The notes: generated from the sequence alone by a model not told the origin. Shown: positions 27,401-39,389, counted from the stretch's first letter. The stretch: 64,000 nucleotides of DNA from Pisolithus tinctorius (GCA_024663395.1 JANFAH010000055.1:1-64000), one strand, 5' to 3'. A program made the numbers and translations.

Positions 27401-29500
27401 CTCGTAAACCTCAGTGATTGCATTTATCTGCGATTTAAGAGAGAGAGTTCTATGGATGATTTGACGGAAACCGTCGCACTTCGACGTGCTGTGCTGGAGG
27501 TCACTGACCCTGGACACCCAGATCGCTGTTCAGCTCTTCTTAACTGCGCTGCGTCTCTTTCTGAACGGTTTGAGCAGGAAGGAGCGAAAGCGGATTTAGA
27601 TGAAGTCGTTACGCTCCGCCGAGCTGCGTTAGATAGCGTAACCGAGGATGACCCAAGGCGACAACAAATTCTTGCCAACCTTGATGATTGCCTTTATGAA
27701 CGCTTCAGGAGGGAGGGTGCGGTGGCAGACATAGAGGAGATCGTAACTCTCCGTTGGGCTGCGTTAGAACGCACGCCCCTGTCCCAACAATGCAGACCTC
27801 TTCTTAACCTTGCTGGCGGCCTTCACGAAAAATTCCAGAAACTGGGCGCGGCGACCGACATAGAGGAAGCGATCAAGCTTGGACGTGCCGCGTTAGCACT
27901 CTATCACCCGGGGCACCCAGACTACACACTATCTCGGGACTGTCTTACGAGTTACCTTACAGCAAAGATCAGAAAACGGGGTCCTAGACTTCCCGTAGCG
28001 GGGACCAGTACCTCAAGCTCTAGTCGCCACCATCTGAAACAATTAATAAGGAAAATTGTCTCTGAAACACTCGGAAACATGCCATTACGACTGTTGCATA
28101 CCACGACCGGCATCCTGTGTAATCGAGATGCGCAGCTATCCCATTTCGAAGCTAGTCCTCAATACGGCCAACTACTTTCGTCAATATCTACGCTTGATGG
28201 CCAGCTACGTGAAACGCGGATCCGCGATACAGTCATCAATTTCTTTCGATATGTCATGCTTTCCCACAGGTGGGAGAGCAGCGAACCATTACTACGTGAC
28301 GTTGAAGGCAAGAACGTTTATGACTTGAGTGGTACAGAGTGTCTGGTCAAGCTCCAAGAGTTTTGTCTTTGTGCTTTCGGACGTGGTTTCCTATGGGCAT
28401 GGAGCGACACTTGTTGCATCGACAAAGATAGCAGCGCCGAACTTCAAGAGGCCATTGGCTCCATGTTTTCATGGTATCGTCGGTCCTCCCTGACGCTCGT
28501 GTACCTGTCCGACGTCTCCAACCCCTGTTCGCTTGTAGACAGTATCTGGTTCAAGCGAGGTTGGACTCTGCAAGAGTTACTGGCTTCGCCCACCATATTG
28601 TTCTATACACAGGACTGGTCGCTCTGCATGAATCGTGAAGTGGCAAATCACAAAGCGGATCCCACTATGCTTGCAGAGCTTCAGAAGGCAACTGGAATAG
28701 CAGAGTGGCATCTTGTGAATTTCTACCCAGGCATGGACGAAGCACGATCGAGGCTTCAGTGGGCATCGAGCCGACGTACCACTCGGCCAGAAGATGTCGC
28801 GTATTCTCTTTTTGGTATTTTCAGGCTGCACTTACCAGTCCTTTATGGCGAATCTGCGGAGAACGCGCTTGGACGTTTGCTAGCGGAAATTATATCACGT
28901 TCTGGAGACATTTCGGTCTTGGATTGGGTCGGGGAGGCGTCCTCTATCCATAGCTGTTTTCCTGCCGATCTCGCGCCATACCAGACATTACCCTGTGTAC
29001 CAGCAACTACCAGCGATACCAGTGGACGGGATGGCCTCGACCTTGAAAAGGCGCGGAAGTTGTACAGTTCCCTTGCGAAGTTACCGCGTGCGCGGTTTGT
29101 CAATCAGAGGCTTACGCTGCCCTGCATCGCCCACTGGGTCACGACGGTCAAACCGCTTCACACTGGTTCTACCAGCCCCTCGTGTTGCGTGTATGAGATT
29201 CACGCACCACACCTGCGGCCCATCGAGGTCACACTGTCCGTCAATCTTGAGGAAACGTCTGGATCATATGTCCTCGTTCGTCCTTGGCATCCAAAATGGC
29301 TTGAAGCACAGGTGGACAGTGACATAGATGCTCCGTGGAAGTTATTGGAACAACTCGAGCAGCCATTCAATGCACTCCTGCTAAGGCGGCTGCCTCATAA
29401 CGAGTATGAGAGAATCGCAAGTGATTCTGAAATTGTGGCTTGCGTCCAAGACCTGGATAGTATCCTAGACAGTGAAGTGCTGGTTCCGGAAATCGTATGA
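24487..29500 (+). CDS. NLR-like protein: P-loop NTPase, 18 TPR-like repeats, HET domain
   Basis: Exons: 24487-24638, 24715-24748, 24807-25006, 25058-25406, 25469-29500. The sum is 4767 nt (1588 residues). Residues ~50-245 form a small P-loop domain: Walker A GPFGSGKT near 54-61 is split by an intron just after TW, and a strand VVVVDTPSF near 102 resembles the switch strand of AIG1/septin-like GTPases. Residues ~289-1085 are 18 helical repeats of about 44-45 residues of the TPR type. Residues ~1165-1330 are a HET domain: YVMLSHRWE, DTCCIDKD, MFSWYRR and FKRGWTLQELLA are all present. In fungi HET domains trigger cell death in heterokaryon incompatibility. A sensor, switch and executioner layout suggests a role in non-self recognition or defence; that role is inferred. 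The frame is open throughout, so the gene looks intact. The HET domain is C-terminal, unlike the usual N-terminal position. Confidence 0.88.
25601..27990 (+). repeat. 18 tandem TPR-like coding repeats
   Basis: In-frame tandem array inside the preceding gene with a period of about 132-135 nt (44-45 residues). Each unit follows the pattern I-x-L-x-R-x-A-L-E-L-T-P, then G-H-P-D-R-R-S-A-L, then N-L-A-D-x-L-S-x-R-F. Units differ clearly from each other, so the array is not freshly amplified. The last unit ends near KIRKRG before a Ser-rich linker. Confidence 0.85.
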
Positions 29501-30784
29501 GGTCGAGCTTGTCGAGATGCACTTGCCTGTAAGACCCACCACATGTTATGTGCACCCATATGCATACTTCAAATCACCATATACTATACAAGCTGTAGAA
29601 TTTCAGTTGGGCAACGCTTTCTGCTCGAACTGTTGAAAGGGATGCGTGACAGTGCGACCGTGGATCCCGTCTTAAGTCTCCAGGCCCAGCGACTTGCGGG
29701 CACTATTAAACGGCATCCGGATCGATTCGGAGTCCTGAGCTTTGCTTGAGACGTGCGAGAAAACTAGTTCACGGGTAACATCGCGAGTCGGGGAACGAAA
29801 ACCATGCCTCATCAGGTGCAAGCTGACACCGACCTGTCCGACCCGCGGTAGAGTTGGGTGCCTGTGGGTAGTGCAGTGGAAGAGTGACATTCTACACTTG
29901 TTATACTGACTAGCTAGATTTACCTGGCTCTGTCTCGGGGTCTTCTTCGACACTTGGTATGCCGTCACCTTATTGAAGACACTGATATCGGCCAGGTTAG
30001 TGACCGAAGCTTTGTGCATCAGAAAGAATGACCAGATCCGTCAGAGAGAGGTCCAGACGGCTTGATCTTTTGCAAAAAGAGATGAAACCTTGAGGTCCAC
30101 GCTCTGGGGCTTGGATGTAGGCTTGACGGCTGCAAAGCAAAGTATGTAGCCATGTCGACCTGAACAGAAAATAGACTCGTTTCCAGTTTTCGGGCAGTGA
30201 TCCCTTTTTCCATTTCCCCTTCTCTCGGTCACCTACGTCAAAACTATTGCGATTGCAATGCGTTCGCAAAGCCAAAGAGAAATATGAACAGTTTGAATGT
30301 CCTGAAAACGTCGCCCACGAGTGAGTAGATCGTTCAGACCTGCGAAAATCCGCAATCCGCGGAGACAGTGCGTGGCGTTAGGAACACAGCGTGTACAATC
30401 CTAGAGAAACCAAGGCGAGCTAGTGGAACAAGTAAGGCGGGGGTGAGGATCCATGGTGTGATCAATTAGACTGTCTTGTGTATTCACTGACTAGAGGGGT
30501 CCTTCTGGAATTTTCACTTGATTGTTCCGGTGACAGCAAGTCTCGAGGACGTGGGAAAAAGCAATATCGGCTAGCACTGACGTCAGAGGGCACGTACAGT
30601 CCCAGCGTTGAATATTCGAACAGTTTCGTCCTGGGAGGACTCTGGGCTTGTGGCATCCTGGTCGACTGCTGCAACGAAACCCCTGAACAGCGGGAGGTGG
30701 TCACGTGTCGTGTCTGGTCAGGAGAGCCAGCCCAGCCCGAAATGATGTCCGCGGGGATGCCCCTCGCTCGTCCTACCATCAGCC
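29501..30784. other. intergenic, nothing recognised
   Basis: About 1.3 kb between the HET gene and the kinase gene, both on the plus strand. It contains only short ORFs on both strands. The kinase promoter should lie in its right part. An ORF at 30478-31095 overlaps the first kinase exons in another frame and is not a gene of its own. Confidence 0.5.
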
Positions 30785-32956
30785 ATGTCAGATGCTTTCG
30801 ATGTCATCCCATTCGACGTATGTTGCTGGGTGTCATCCTACAAAATACCCTACTTACACTCGTTGTCACCATTAGGACATCAAGGGTAAGTGGAAGAAGC
30901 TGGGGTCCGGCTCATTCGGCAACGTCTACAGAGGTATGTAGAGCATACATACCCACAAATGTTACTCCAAACACCCATCTCTATGTCTTATCAGGCTCCT
31001 ACCTCGGCATCGAGGTCGCGATTAAAGAGGTCCTTCCCTCAAACAGCTACAACGTAGCCAAGTACTTCGAGAGAGAATGGAGACTCATGAAGTAAATAAT
31101 CCGACTGTCTTCTACAACTATTTCCTCACACGAGAATCGCATTACATAGGGAATCGCGCCATCCAAACGTCGTCCTCTACCTGGGACTTTCGCGTGCACC
31201 TCCCCCAGACGGACGTATCTTCATCGTATCTGAATACATCGAGAACGGTAAGATCATTAAATCTCATCAGAGACCCGTATTCCCATCGCAGCAGGCAACT
31301 TGCGCATGTACATAGTTGACAAAACCAACCCGTTCCCATGGCGTCTCCGCATATCCTTCGCCACGGATATCGCGCGCGCAATCGCATACCTCCACGCCCG
31401 CAAATGCATCCACCGCGATATCAAAGGCGAAAACCTCCTCGTCACAACCAACGGTCGTCTCAAGATCACCGATTTCGGGTTCGCACGTATCGCAGCACGC
31501 AACGCAGAGGAAAGCAAACGGTTGACGTTTTGTGGAACGGATTCGTACATGTCGCCCGAAATTCTGCTTGGCAAGGAGTTTGACCTCCCAACGGATATTT
31601 TCTCGATGGGTGTTATATTTTGCGAGATTGCGGCGAGGAAGGTGGCTGATGAGGAGCACTTCGCGAGGACCGGCTCCACGTTCGGTATAGACCCGGACGA
31701 GGTACGAAGACTGGCAAACCCAGGATGTCCGTCGGCATTCCTCGCACTCTGTCTAGACTGCATAGCCAACGATCCCGCCGCCCGACCGACAACTCGCGCC
31801 ATCCTCGACCGTCTGAGGGACATCGAAGCAGAGGTGTTGTCCCGACCTGAAACAGAAGATCTACATTTAGGCAGCGTTAAGTTTATGTCGAAAGGGAAAC
31901 GACGGGGAGTTGCTCCTCGAATACCCAGTTTCGGGATGGGCATTGGTAAAGGTATCGGCGGACAGACGTCCGTGTTTTTGGCGGAGGAAGTCGTTGCAGT
32001 GCCATCGAGTACCGAAGAGAGTACGAGCGAAGAAGAGGCTATCAAGGCGATACAAAACGCTCCCATCAGCGTCGAGTTGAGTGATGACTCTTATGGGGCC
32101 ACCAATGGTAAGTACCCTCCAGCTTCACCCCTTACACTCTATCGCACCATTATTGTACAGGAGACAGCGAGAACAGCGTGCAGCCCCTACTGAACACGTC
32201 CAGCAGCTACACGGATCTCCCGGAGGGTGATGGTACCAACCTCGTTCATACCATCATTCCCTCCTTATCGTCTGTCCTCACGATCAAGCCAATGCAAGAC
32301 CCAAACGCAACTCCCGACCCCTTACCACCTGATATCACATCCTCATCTCCATCCGACAGCTCTGCAATACCACCAGAACCGACGCACTCCACACACTCCG
32401 TCCAGACGAACTACACCTACCGTACTGCACATACTTCCACCCCCTCCATTGCAGTGGCCACGAGAGGTCACTCGTCCATCCAGGCCATACACACGCTACA
32501 CCGATTCACGCTGATCAAACCCGGGGCGAAACGAGCTCCCAATGCCACATCGTCCCCAGGAGGAGGGGGGTGGAATCCGCTGGAGATACTGTTCGGGAAT
32601 GGACTGTTGGGATATAAATGCGATATATGCATGAAGCGGATCGGGTGGAAGCCTATTCTGGAATGTGATGATTGTGGTCTTCGGTACGTGAGCTCCCCTC
32701 TTTTCTCTGGACCACTGAACGGTTCTTTGTTTTCGCCGTGTTTGCGTGCCTGTTGGATAGGGCACACATGAAATGCGGAGAAGTCGCTCCACGAGATTGT
32801 GGGATCAGGATGTTGCGCTCGATGTATCAGCAGCAGCAACAGCAGGGTGTACAAACGGGTTTGGGTCCGGGTCCAGCATCCCCGACGGGCAAGGTAGTAG
32901 TAAGACAGAATGATGCATTGGGCGTGAAGTGGGTGCCTTCGTCGGTAGTGCGGTGA
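30785..32956 (+). CDS. TKL-like protein kinase with C-terminal C1 zinc finger
   Basis: Exons: 30785-30817, 30876-30933, 30995-31091, 31150-31247, 31295-32107, 32161-32683, 32761-32956. The sum is 1818 nt (605 residues). Kinase domain at about residues 15-270: glycine loop GSGSFGNVYRG, VAIKE lysine, catalytic loop HRDIKGEN near 133, DFGFA near 154, and SPE in place of APE near 181. The Lys-Gly after HRDI and the overall pattern fit tyrosine-kinase-like Ser/Thr kinases. A Ser/Thr/Pro-rich linker follows, then a C1-type finger at about 479-551 (HRF, CDICMKR, CDDC, HMKC, DCG) that may bind diacylglycerol or membrane. A short tail contains a Gln run. All catalytic residues are present. The downstream 3' end has a decayed copy near 39390-39765. 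Confidence 0.9.
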
Positions 32957-34202
32957 GAGCGTACATCCGGATTCTTTTCTATTCTTTTGTTTCTTCATCA
33001 CGGACAATTGTATACAATTTTTTTTCTTTGAAGTGACGCCAAAAAAGACGGAATCAGAGTTCATCTCGACAGAAAAGATGCGATACTCGCAGTCGAGGTA
33101 GAATATTTATACTAACAGTTAGCGGGCAGCGTGTACACCACTAACAATTGTGAACCTCGTTCATCCAACGACAATCTTCCTACTGGTGTGTCTGCGGCCT
33201 TTTCACTGACTGCGACATTCAACGATGGCCCGTATTACGATTCGATGGTATCTCCGTAATCCTGCGAGATCAGCACATCATTTTCAAAAGGGATTCCATC
33301 CAAGTCGAGCTGACCCAGGCGAACGCTGGATTTTGGAGAACCTCCCGCGCTTGCAAAAGATCCTACATCATCAGTCAGCTCCCATCGTCGGACGTGCCTT
33401 TGCCAAAACTTCAATGCGTAAGTTTACAACGACTATGTGGAACGTCTGCCAGTGCTGCAGGAGATAGCATGCTTGTCGCGCGTTCCGAGAGGGGGGACGA
33501 AAGCGGTGTCATTAATGGAGATCGGGGGCAGATGTCAGTTTGCAGCGTTGTGCCATGCACTTTTGACGCGTCGTTCACTGATGATATTCACGACGACATG
33601 AACTGTTTGGACGAGAGCATTTACGCGAGACTACATATGGTGCCTTTCAACTGGCGGCGGTCCGCAGAGGCGCGCAAGCACCTCATCATTCGATTCGGCA
33701 CATACATCGCTCAGGTGGAGGGGAATGTTCAATAGATGTACCCTCGATCGAGAGAGCGCATGGAAGGCTGAGCATCGTATTAATAGCTGCTGGAGTAAAA
33801 GAGGACATATCAGCATTTCGCAACAAAGGACTATGCACTAGGTTGGTCAGACCGAGAGCGAGATCGATGACGTTGCGTACGGTTTGCGAGCGAAGAGGGG
33901 AGATAAGAAGCTAGTTCAAAATATGCGACGGAAGTTGGACGGAAGGCAGAGAGCAATAAGTCACACCGTAGGATGGTTTTGGTCGAAAGGTCTCAGATCT
34001 CAAGCTCAAGCTTCGCTCGGATTGAACTAGCCAAGTGTCTCCAAAAAACTTCGGGGAAAATACTTTGTCATTACATCAGCAAACCCCTCTCTCTTACCAG
34101 TTCTCTACAGTCAACTCTCATCGCAACTCTCTATGACTTCTTTTTTTGAGCGCCGACGGCGACAAAACCGGACTCTCTTCACCGCAGAGTGCGACGGCGC
34201 GG
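32957..34202. other. intergenic with one unassigned ORF
   Basis: About 1.2 kb. The left ~200 nt is the kinase 3' flank, which is also duplicated near 39.6-39.76 kb. An open frame at 33394-33735 (+, 113 codons) is acidic in its middle and has no recognised motif; upstream frames at 33225-33467 do not join it with clear splice sites. It could be the last exon of an unknown or broken gene. Confidence 0.3.
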
Positions 34203-35791
34203 ATGGCTCCTTACACCTATCAGCAGGTTAGGGGCTACTACTACGGTCTGCCCTCGCGGCCAAGCTTCGTGGCTAGCACGATCAACGAGGTGCGGGTGCT
34301 GCCCGCTGTCGGCGAGCACAAGATCGTCGAGCTTTGGGAGGCCGGCTTCGCTGACCAGGTTATTGCCCGCCTCAGTGCTATGAAGGTGGACTGGGCCAGG
34401 CTCGACGCGGTCCGCATTGGCATAGTAGGTGAGTCCTCTGCCCCTGTCATTCTCTGGATCGGAGTCGTGCCCGAGTCTCTCTCCGGCGAGAATGGCTGCA
34501 CCGTGGCCTTTGATGCTCGCAAAGTCCTCTACAACTGCGGCATCAAGGACGTCGAGGTAGAGATCCGCGAATCCCGTGTCTTCAAGTCGGTTAGCCCGAA
34601 GCTTCTCGCGCCGCCCTTCTCGTCTAATCCCCTTGTCACGTTCGTTGACCCTCTGAGCGTTGCGCTCGGCCTCCCCATCTGTGCCGATGGAAGGTGGTAT
34701 GCTGAAGGAACGGGTAGCTTCTACGTCGCTAGGTCTGGTGTTGTCGACAAGGTCTTCCTCGTCACTGCACTGCACGTCATCTCCCCACTGAGCCTGGAAA
34801 ACAACGAGACGATCGAGTGCAAGAATCCCGGTCAGCTTCGCCACAAAGTGATCCTCCTCGGCGATGCCGCTTACAACCATTTCATCACATCCATCATGGA
34901 CCAGATTGGGCGGAAGGTAATGATCGCTGAGCACCAGAAAGCCCGTCGCCAGATGATGGAGGGGAGGGAGGGAGAAGATGTTGAGGATGAGCGCGCCGAG
35001 GCCAAGCGTCTCCGGGATGCAGTGAAGAAGGCAATCCAATCGACAGACTTGACACCTTTCACAAGGAGGTCGTCTCAAAGTGGGCCAACCCAGCGGATCG
35101 CATCTTCGGTCATGTTGTCCTTGCTCCTCCTATCCAGCTCACTGTCGGTTCCCTTGGATTCTCTCAGGACATCGCTGTCATCGAGGTCGACCCGTCCAAG
35201 ATCGACGCGAGCAACTTCTGCGGGAATGTAATCGACCTTGGCACGGAGATCGACTCCGCCGACTTCATGCTCAGGATGTACCCCGACTTTCGCAACCGTA
35301 CCCATTTCAAGTATCCCGCCGATCGCCTGCTGAGGCTCCACGATACCATTTCGGTCGATGAGACACGTCGCCCGCAGATGGTCGACCAGGACGGTGAGAA
35401 ATACATCATGGTCCTCAAGAACGGTGGCAAGACCGGCCTGATCATCGGCCGCGCCAACGGTGTCTTTTCGTACACTCGCTACTACTTCGAAAACAGCCCT
35501 GGCATCATCTCCAAGGAGTGGGCGATCCTCCCAGCCGACAGCAAGTCTGGCTCCTTCTCTGTTCCGGGCGACTCGGGCTCAGTCATCGTCGACAGCAGCG
35601 GACGCATCGGTGGTCTACTCACTGGCGGTGGCGGCACTACGGAAACCTCTGACATGACATATGCCACATCGCCTCGAACGTTGTTGACGATATTGTTACT
35701 GCTTACTCTGGTTTCCTTCAGACGTCCTCGCACGCCGCCAGCTCGCAGCGGCAAGTGCACATATACCACTACATCCTTCTTTCCATTCTAA
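34203..35791 (+). pseudogene. chymotrypsin-fold serine protease-like gene, frameshifted
   Basis: Intronless. Frame 1 runs from ATG 34203 (open upstream too) to about 35038; frame 2 from about 35039 to the stop at 35791. Together they give a protein of about 530 residues with the trypsin-like triad: His in VTALHVISP (near 34760), Asp in SQDIAVIEVD (near 35170) and Ser in VPGDSGSVIVD (near 35565). The two frames join in GCAATCCAATCGAC at 35031-35044, so about one base is missing there. A second sign of damage is at the 5' end, where an upstream ATG (34133) is one base out of frame across a run of seven T. The last ~30 codons, after 35697, are not protease sequence but the start of the inverted duplication, so the native C-terminus is lost. 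It may be a pseudogene or, for the internal base, an assembly error. Confidence 0.7.
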
Positions 35792-36260
35792 AGTCCATGT
35801 AGAACATATCATGGACGTCCTTAACCAGCGACATCGCATGGCGCAAATGGCAGGTCGCGCGAGCGTTGAATGTTGGCCTGGCGCTGCGCAAGCGTGGGGA
35901 GGTTCTTGCAAAGACTGGAAACGTCGGGGGAGTCGTCGAGGAAGCATTCATCGTCCGGACATTTAGGAATGGGCTCGGTGTGTTCGTGTTCGAGTCGGTT
36001 CTTGCTCTTCGCTTCGTTGGATTTCCTGCTCAATGCATACTAGACTGGGCTTGGAAGGTCTCGTCATGTTCAAACAAGACGTTCAGTTCGATGCGGAGAA
36101 CTACACCGTTACCCTTCTGTCCCAAACGACCGGACGAGAGGTTACGATCTCACATTCCGATAAAGTCAAGGTGAGGATTGACGTGGAGAAAGATAAAAAT
36201 ACGCAGCGGGGACGTGTTAAGATGACACTCGTGAGCCCCGTCGATTCCGGTGGATTGTAA
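35722..36260 (+). pseudogene. DIS3 3'-end fragment (pseudogene)
   Basis: Copy of the last two exons of the DIS3 gene at 61318-61863. It starts at the exon acceptor (35722) and ends at a TAA (36258-36260). Compared with the parent it has a stop in the first exon (after the PFHSKV-equivalent, TAG near 35800), a 5-nt deletion near 35869 that shifts the frame, and many substitutions. The final exon (36062-36260, [12 protein letters not shown] onward) is still open. No promoter or upstream exons are present, so it cannot make a nuclease. Confidence 0.85.
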
Positions 36261-36675
36261 TGTGGGCGGTGTGTTTCTAGGACATATGAGATGCGTGAGT
36301 CGCACTGCAGTGGGAATAAGTAGTAAATCTCCTTCAAGTTTGCCTGTCATAATCCTCGCGCGTCATTGCTGCGCTAGTTTTTTTACAGAAGTACAAGCAG
36401 TATACTGTGATAGAATGCTTCGATGACGGTACGGGTGCCTGTAGTGGCTATGTTACGTAGTTTCTTTACACTCTTCGAACCTGCTCGCCCTGGTGTCGCG
36501 TTGCCGGAATCGACGACTTGAGTTGCGAGGAAATGTGTATATGTGTAACTGGGATTCTCAAGGTCTCGTACTAGCGCTGCTGTCATCTTTTACAGGTTCG
36601 ACTTGGACGTAGTTGCAGCTGATGCAAGTGTGCTGGACTCTTCTGGACAATGTACACAAGCAAACCATGCTGTAG

Positions 36676-38297
36676 ACCTCGACGCCTTCGGTCTACAACG
36701 CGTCCATTACACCGAGCAATTTGCCATGGGACACTTATAACTACTGCAATGCACCTCATGTCAACCCTGATCACTACTCGTTCCCAAACGAGTCTGGTGC
36801 ACGACTCCGGTTCGTCGTAGTGGTCATGCGGCACCACAAGGTCGGGGCCTTGCTGTTACTACTTGTCGACCATTCTCATCGATACTACAGCGCACCCCAG
36901 ATAACCTTTACCCGTCCGAACGCACTCTCAACCCCATCACCGGATGGGACTGCTCTAGCATCATACCACGGTCATCCGCCGGTGGGACGGCTCAAATATT
37001 TACCGAAACAAGCACACCTTTTCTCCACCCTTTTGCAGATCGCATATGGGCGGGTACGTGCGACTCTGGTCAGCTTACCCGTGAGGGGCTTGACAATGCC
37101 ATAAAACATGGACGGGTACGTCTATGAGGGTACGAGCTGCCACAGCGCTTATATCATCGGCTTGTGTGAGCAGGACTTTTGGGGAGTATACCATGACAGA
37201 CTCGGGTTTTTGGAGCACGTGAACGAGAAGGAGATATACGTTCGAACGTCGACGGAACCGAGGACGCAGCAAGTAGCTGGTACGATGCTCTATGGCATGG
37301 TCAACTCCGCGCTGAGGAGCAAGCCATGTCGTCCTGGATGGACCACCTCGTGCAACACGAATCTCTCCAGCGGAGGCTAGATAAAACATTGGGCATAACT
37401 GGGCTAGACGCGTGGAATTCTTGGTGTAAGTACCACCTCGGTTTCATGTTCCTTGTGCCCATTCTCTTCACGCCTGCATGTGTTCGGACAGATGATTACT
37501 TCTTTGACACCACGTCCAGGACGTGCCACGGACACTCCCTCCCGTGTAATGTAACTGGTGCTTGTGTCAGTCAAGAAGACGCGAAGATGGTGTGTGGACT
37601 GTTTCATTGGGACCGCTTCAGATTTGACGTCTAACGAACGTTCAAACCCCTCCGCTCGCGCCGCGGCATTCGCTCGTGGTACAGTTATCTTTTTAACGAT
37701 GGACCACAAGCTAGCCAGTACGTCAAACTCCCGTTCGGTATTTTCTTTGCCGAGCTTGCAAATACTTTGCGGCACGTGTCCAATCGGAACACTTCTTACA
37801 ACGGAGGTGAGGAGAACCTGAGGGACAATATTGCACATATTGGTGTAACAAGTCATGTTGTCGGGGTACAGGGGCGACCGAAGCACAAACTGCACATGCA
37901 TGTCGGACATGACGGCTCGATGGTGCGTCTCGCTGCTGGTCTCGGCCTTGGTCGTGCGAACGGCCTGCGATGGCCAGCCATGAGCAGCGAAATTGTGATG
38001 GAGGTGAATTCCGTGTTCCCCATTCTCACAAGTTGTATCCATCCAGGTCTGACGGGTGGTGGATATAAGGTCACCGTCGGATGTGACTGAGACCTACAGT
38101 ATGTCCTGGCAAGATCTTGCTAATCATATTTGCAATCGTTGTGACAGGTTTGGCATGCTTCTGACGACGTATCATACATGCGCGTCTTGCGTGAAGGCTC
38201 TCCAGCCCCACCACCACTTGACAGGATCCTTTTTGGTGGATTCATTTAGTTGCTGGACGACTTAGTGCTGGAGAGTCTTGGGGTTTTGTGTGGGTGA
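36676..38297 (+). pseudogene. histidine phosphatase pseudogene (left copy)
   Basis: Copy of the phosphatase gene at 59031-60841 with the same exon order. Lesions: a 161-nt deletion at 37296 removes the end of one exon, an intron and the start of the next, and shifts the frame; a 29-nt deletion near 37587 removes an exon 3' end; and a CAG to TAG change gives a stop at 38247-38249 in the last exon. The region that carries a single-T deletion in the other copy is intact here (GIFFAELA near 37740). Motifs still visible include RHHK followed by RTPDNLY and GHDGS. Confidence 0.87.
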
Positions 38298-38439
38298 AAA
38301 TGCAGGCTGCGACATAAGGCTTTGGCCGAACTCCTGACCGTGATCACTCGTATCTCCTCTCTTGTGAACCTCTGCAACCTGCAGCATGGAATCACCCATC
38401 AAACTTGTGTTGGGTTTACAGTGGCGTCATCGACACCAC

Positions 38440-39095
38440 CTTTCATCGTGAGATTCCCATGTCAAGAACAGTTTTACATCTCCAAGAAGTTATGAAGAAC
38501 GAGAAAGCTGTCAGGTTCCGCGATTATGATGCGGACAACCTCCCTCCGCCATGGTGAAGTCTCTGAAAACAAGCTCAAGCGGCGAAACTACTCGAGAACC
38601 AAATCGTCCAAGCTTTGCCCCGAGCCCGATTGTCATCGTCGTAGTCAGCGTCAATCCTATTACTTTAGGTACGCCTTTTATTGCTATGGTACGATGTTGC
38701 CTTTATGATGAATCTCGGTTCTTAGATGTACGGTGCACAATTAGGCCTTCTGTCATCGTCCCAGACCTGGTTAGTTTTAACCGCTGGGTACGTGGCGATA
38801 AAATCAATGAGATCTTTCCCATCAAGATTTCTAGCATGAAGTTTGTTTGCACTCCGCATAAAGGCCATTAAAGATAAGAAACCAGTGAGTTTTCGTAATG
38901 TAGATGCGGATTCCATTCCCTCGCTCTTTACAAGGTTCCCGTTGTATGTGACAAAGACCCCGAGGAAACCTCGAGGGGCCTGATCTTTGATGGCAAAGAG
39001 AGGCTGTGGCCACTGGATCTCCTGTTTCCTCGGACCCCTCCGTCAGCAAAAGCATGTCCATATTGTCATCGAGGCACCTCTTTCTGGTGAGTCTG
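38440..39095 (+). pseudogene. two Crinkler-like N-terminal fragments
   Basis: Two degenerate fragments resemble the ubiquitin-like N-terminal domain of fungal Crinkler (CRN)-type proteins. The first (about 38460-38640) reads HLQEVMKNEKAVRFRDYDAD. The second (about 38755-39095) reads WVRGDKINEIFPIKI, then, after a frameshift near 38855, KAIKDKKPVSFRNVDADS, and near 39045 HVHIVIEAP, which is the usual end of this domain. Stops and frame changes make both non-functional. No C-terminal effector domain is seen. The family call rests on remembered motif patterns. Confidence 0.5.
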
Positions 39096-39389
39096 AACAG
39101 GCACTTAGTAGGAATTCTCGTATGCTCAAAATAGTATTATTGAGGTCTCTTGGATGGAGTCCGTTCTGCGGTACTCACCCAGGCCTTCTACCTCCAACTA
39201 TTTGGAAAAATTCTGCCCATTTTATTTCTCTTGTGAATAATCAGGAACAACTATTCCGGTCCATATCCATGGTAATATTTGTTTCAGCGCTCACCAGCCG
39301 TCTGGTCAACCCATTTGCATCAAATTCGTCCACCGGCATTTCAAGGATGCCCATCTGTTCTGTGCATCATTGGGGTGTGCACCCACCCT

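Larger units (their letters stand above)
35697..38316 (+). repeat. inverted duplication, left copy (derived)
   Basis: Matches the reverse complement of 59012-61886 nearly end to end, including introns and intergenic sequence. Left border lies at ACTGCTTA (35697-35704), inside a DIS3 intron about 20 nt before an exon; right border lies at GCGACATA (to 38316), just after the phosphatase stop codon. It is shorter than the other copy because of internal deletions. It carries the last two DIS3 exons and the phosphatase gene, both broken. Confidence 0.9.

Noticed and set aside
25601..27990. Regular ~133-nt direct repeats suggestive of a CRISPR or satellite array
   Set aside because: The period is coding, the units are diverged at DNA level, there are no constant repeats with unique spacers, and the genome is fungal.
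31257..32066. 269-codon minus-strand ORF opposite the kinase gene
   Set aside because: Shadow of the large kinase exon, which has all kinase motifs on the plus strand.
34179..35078. 299-codon open frame on the minus strand opposite the protease-like gene
   Set aside because: It mirrors the GC-rich codon pattern of the plus-strand gene, has no motif, and the plus strand carries the clear catalytic triad.
36383..36586. 67-codon minus ORF conserved in both inverted repeat copies (also 60968-61195)
   Set aside because: It is conserved only because the whole segment is duplicated; it lies antisense to the phosphatase 5' region.
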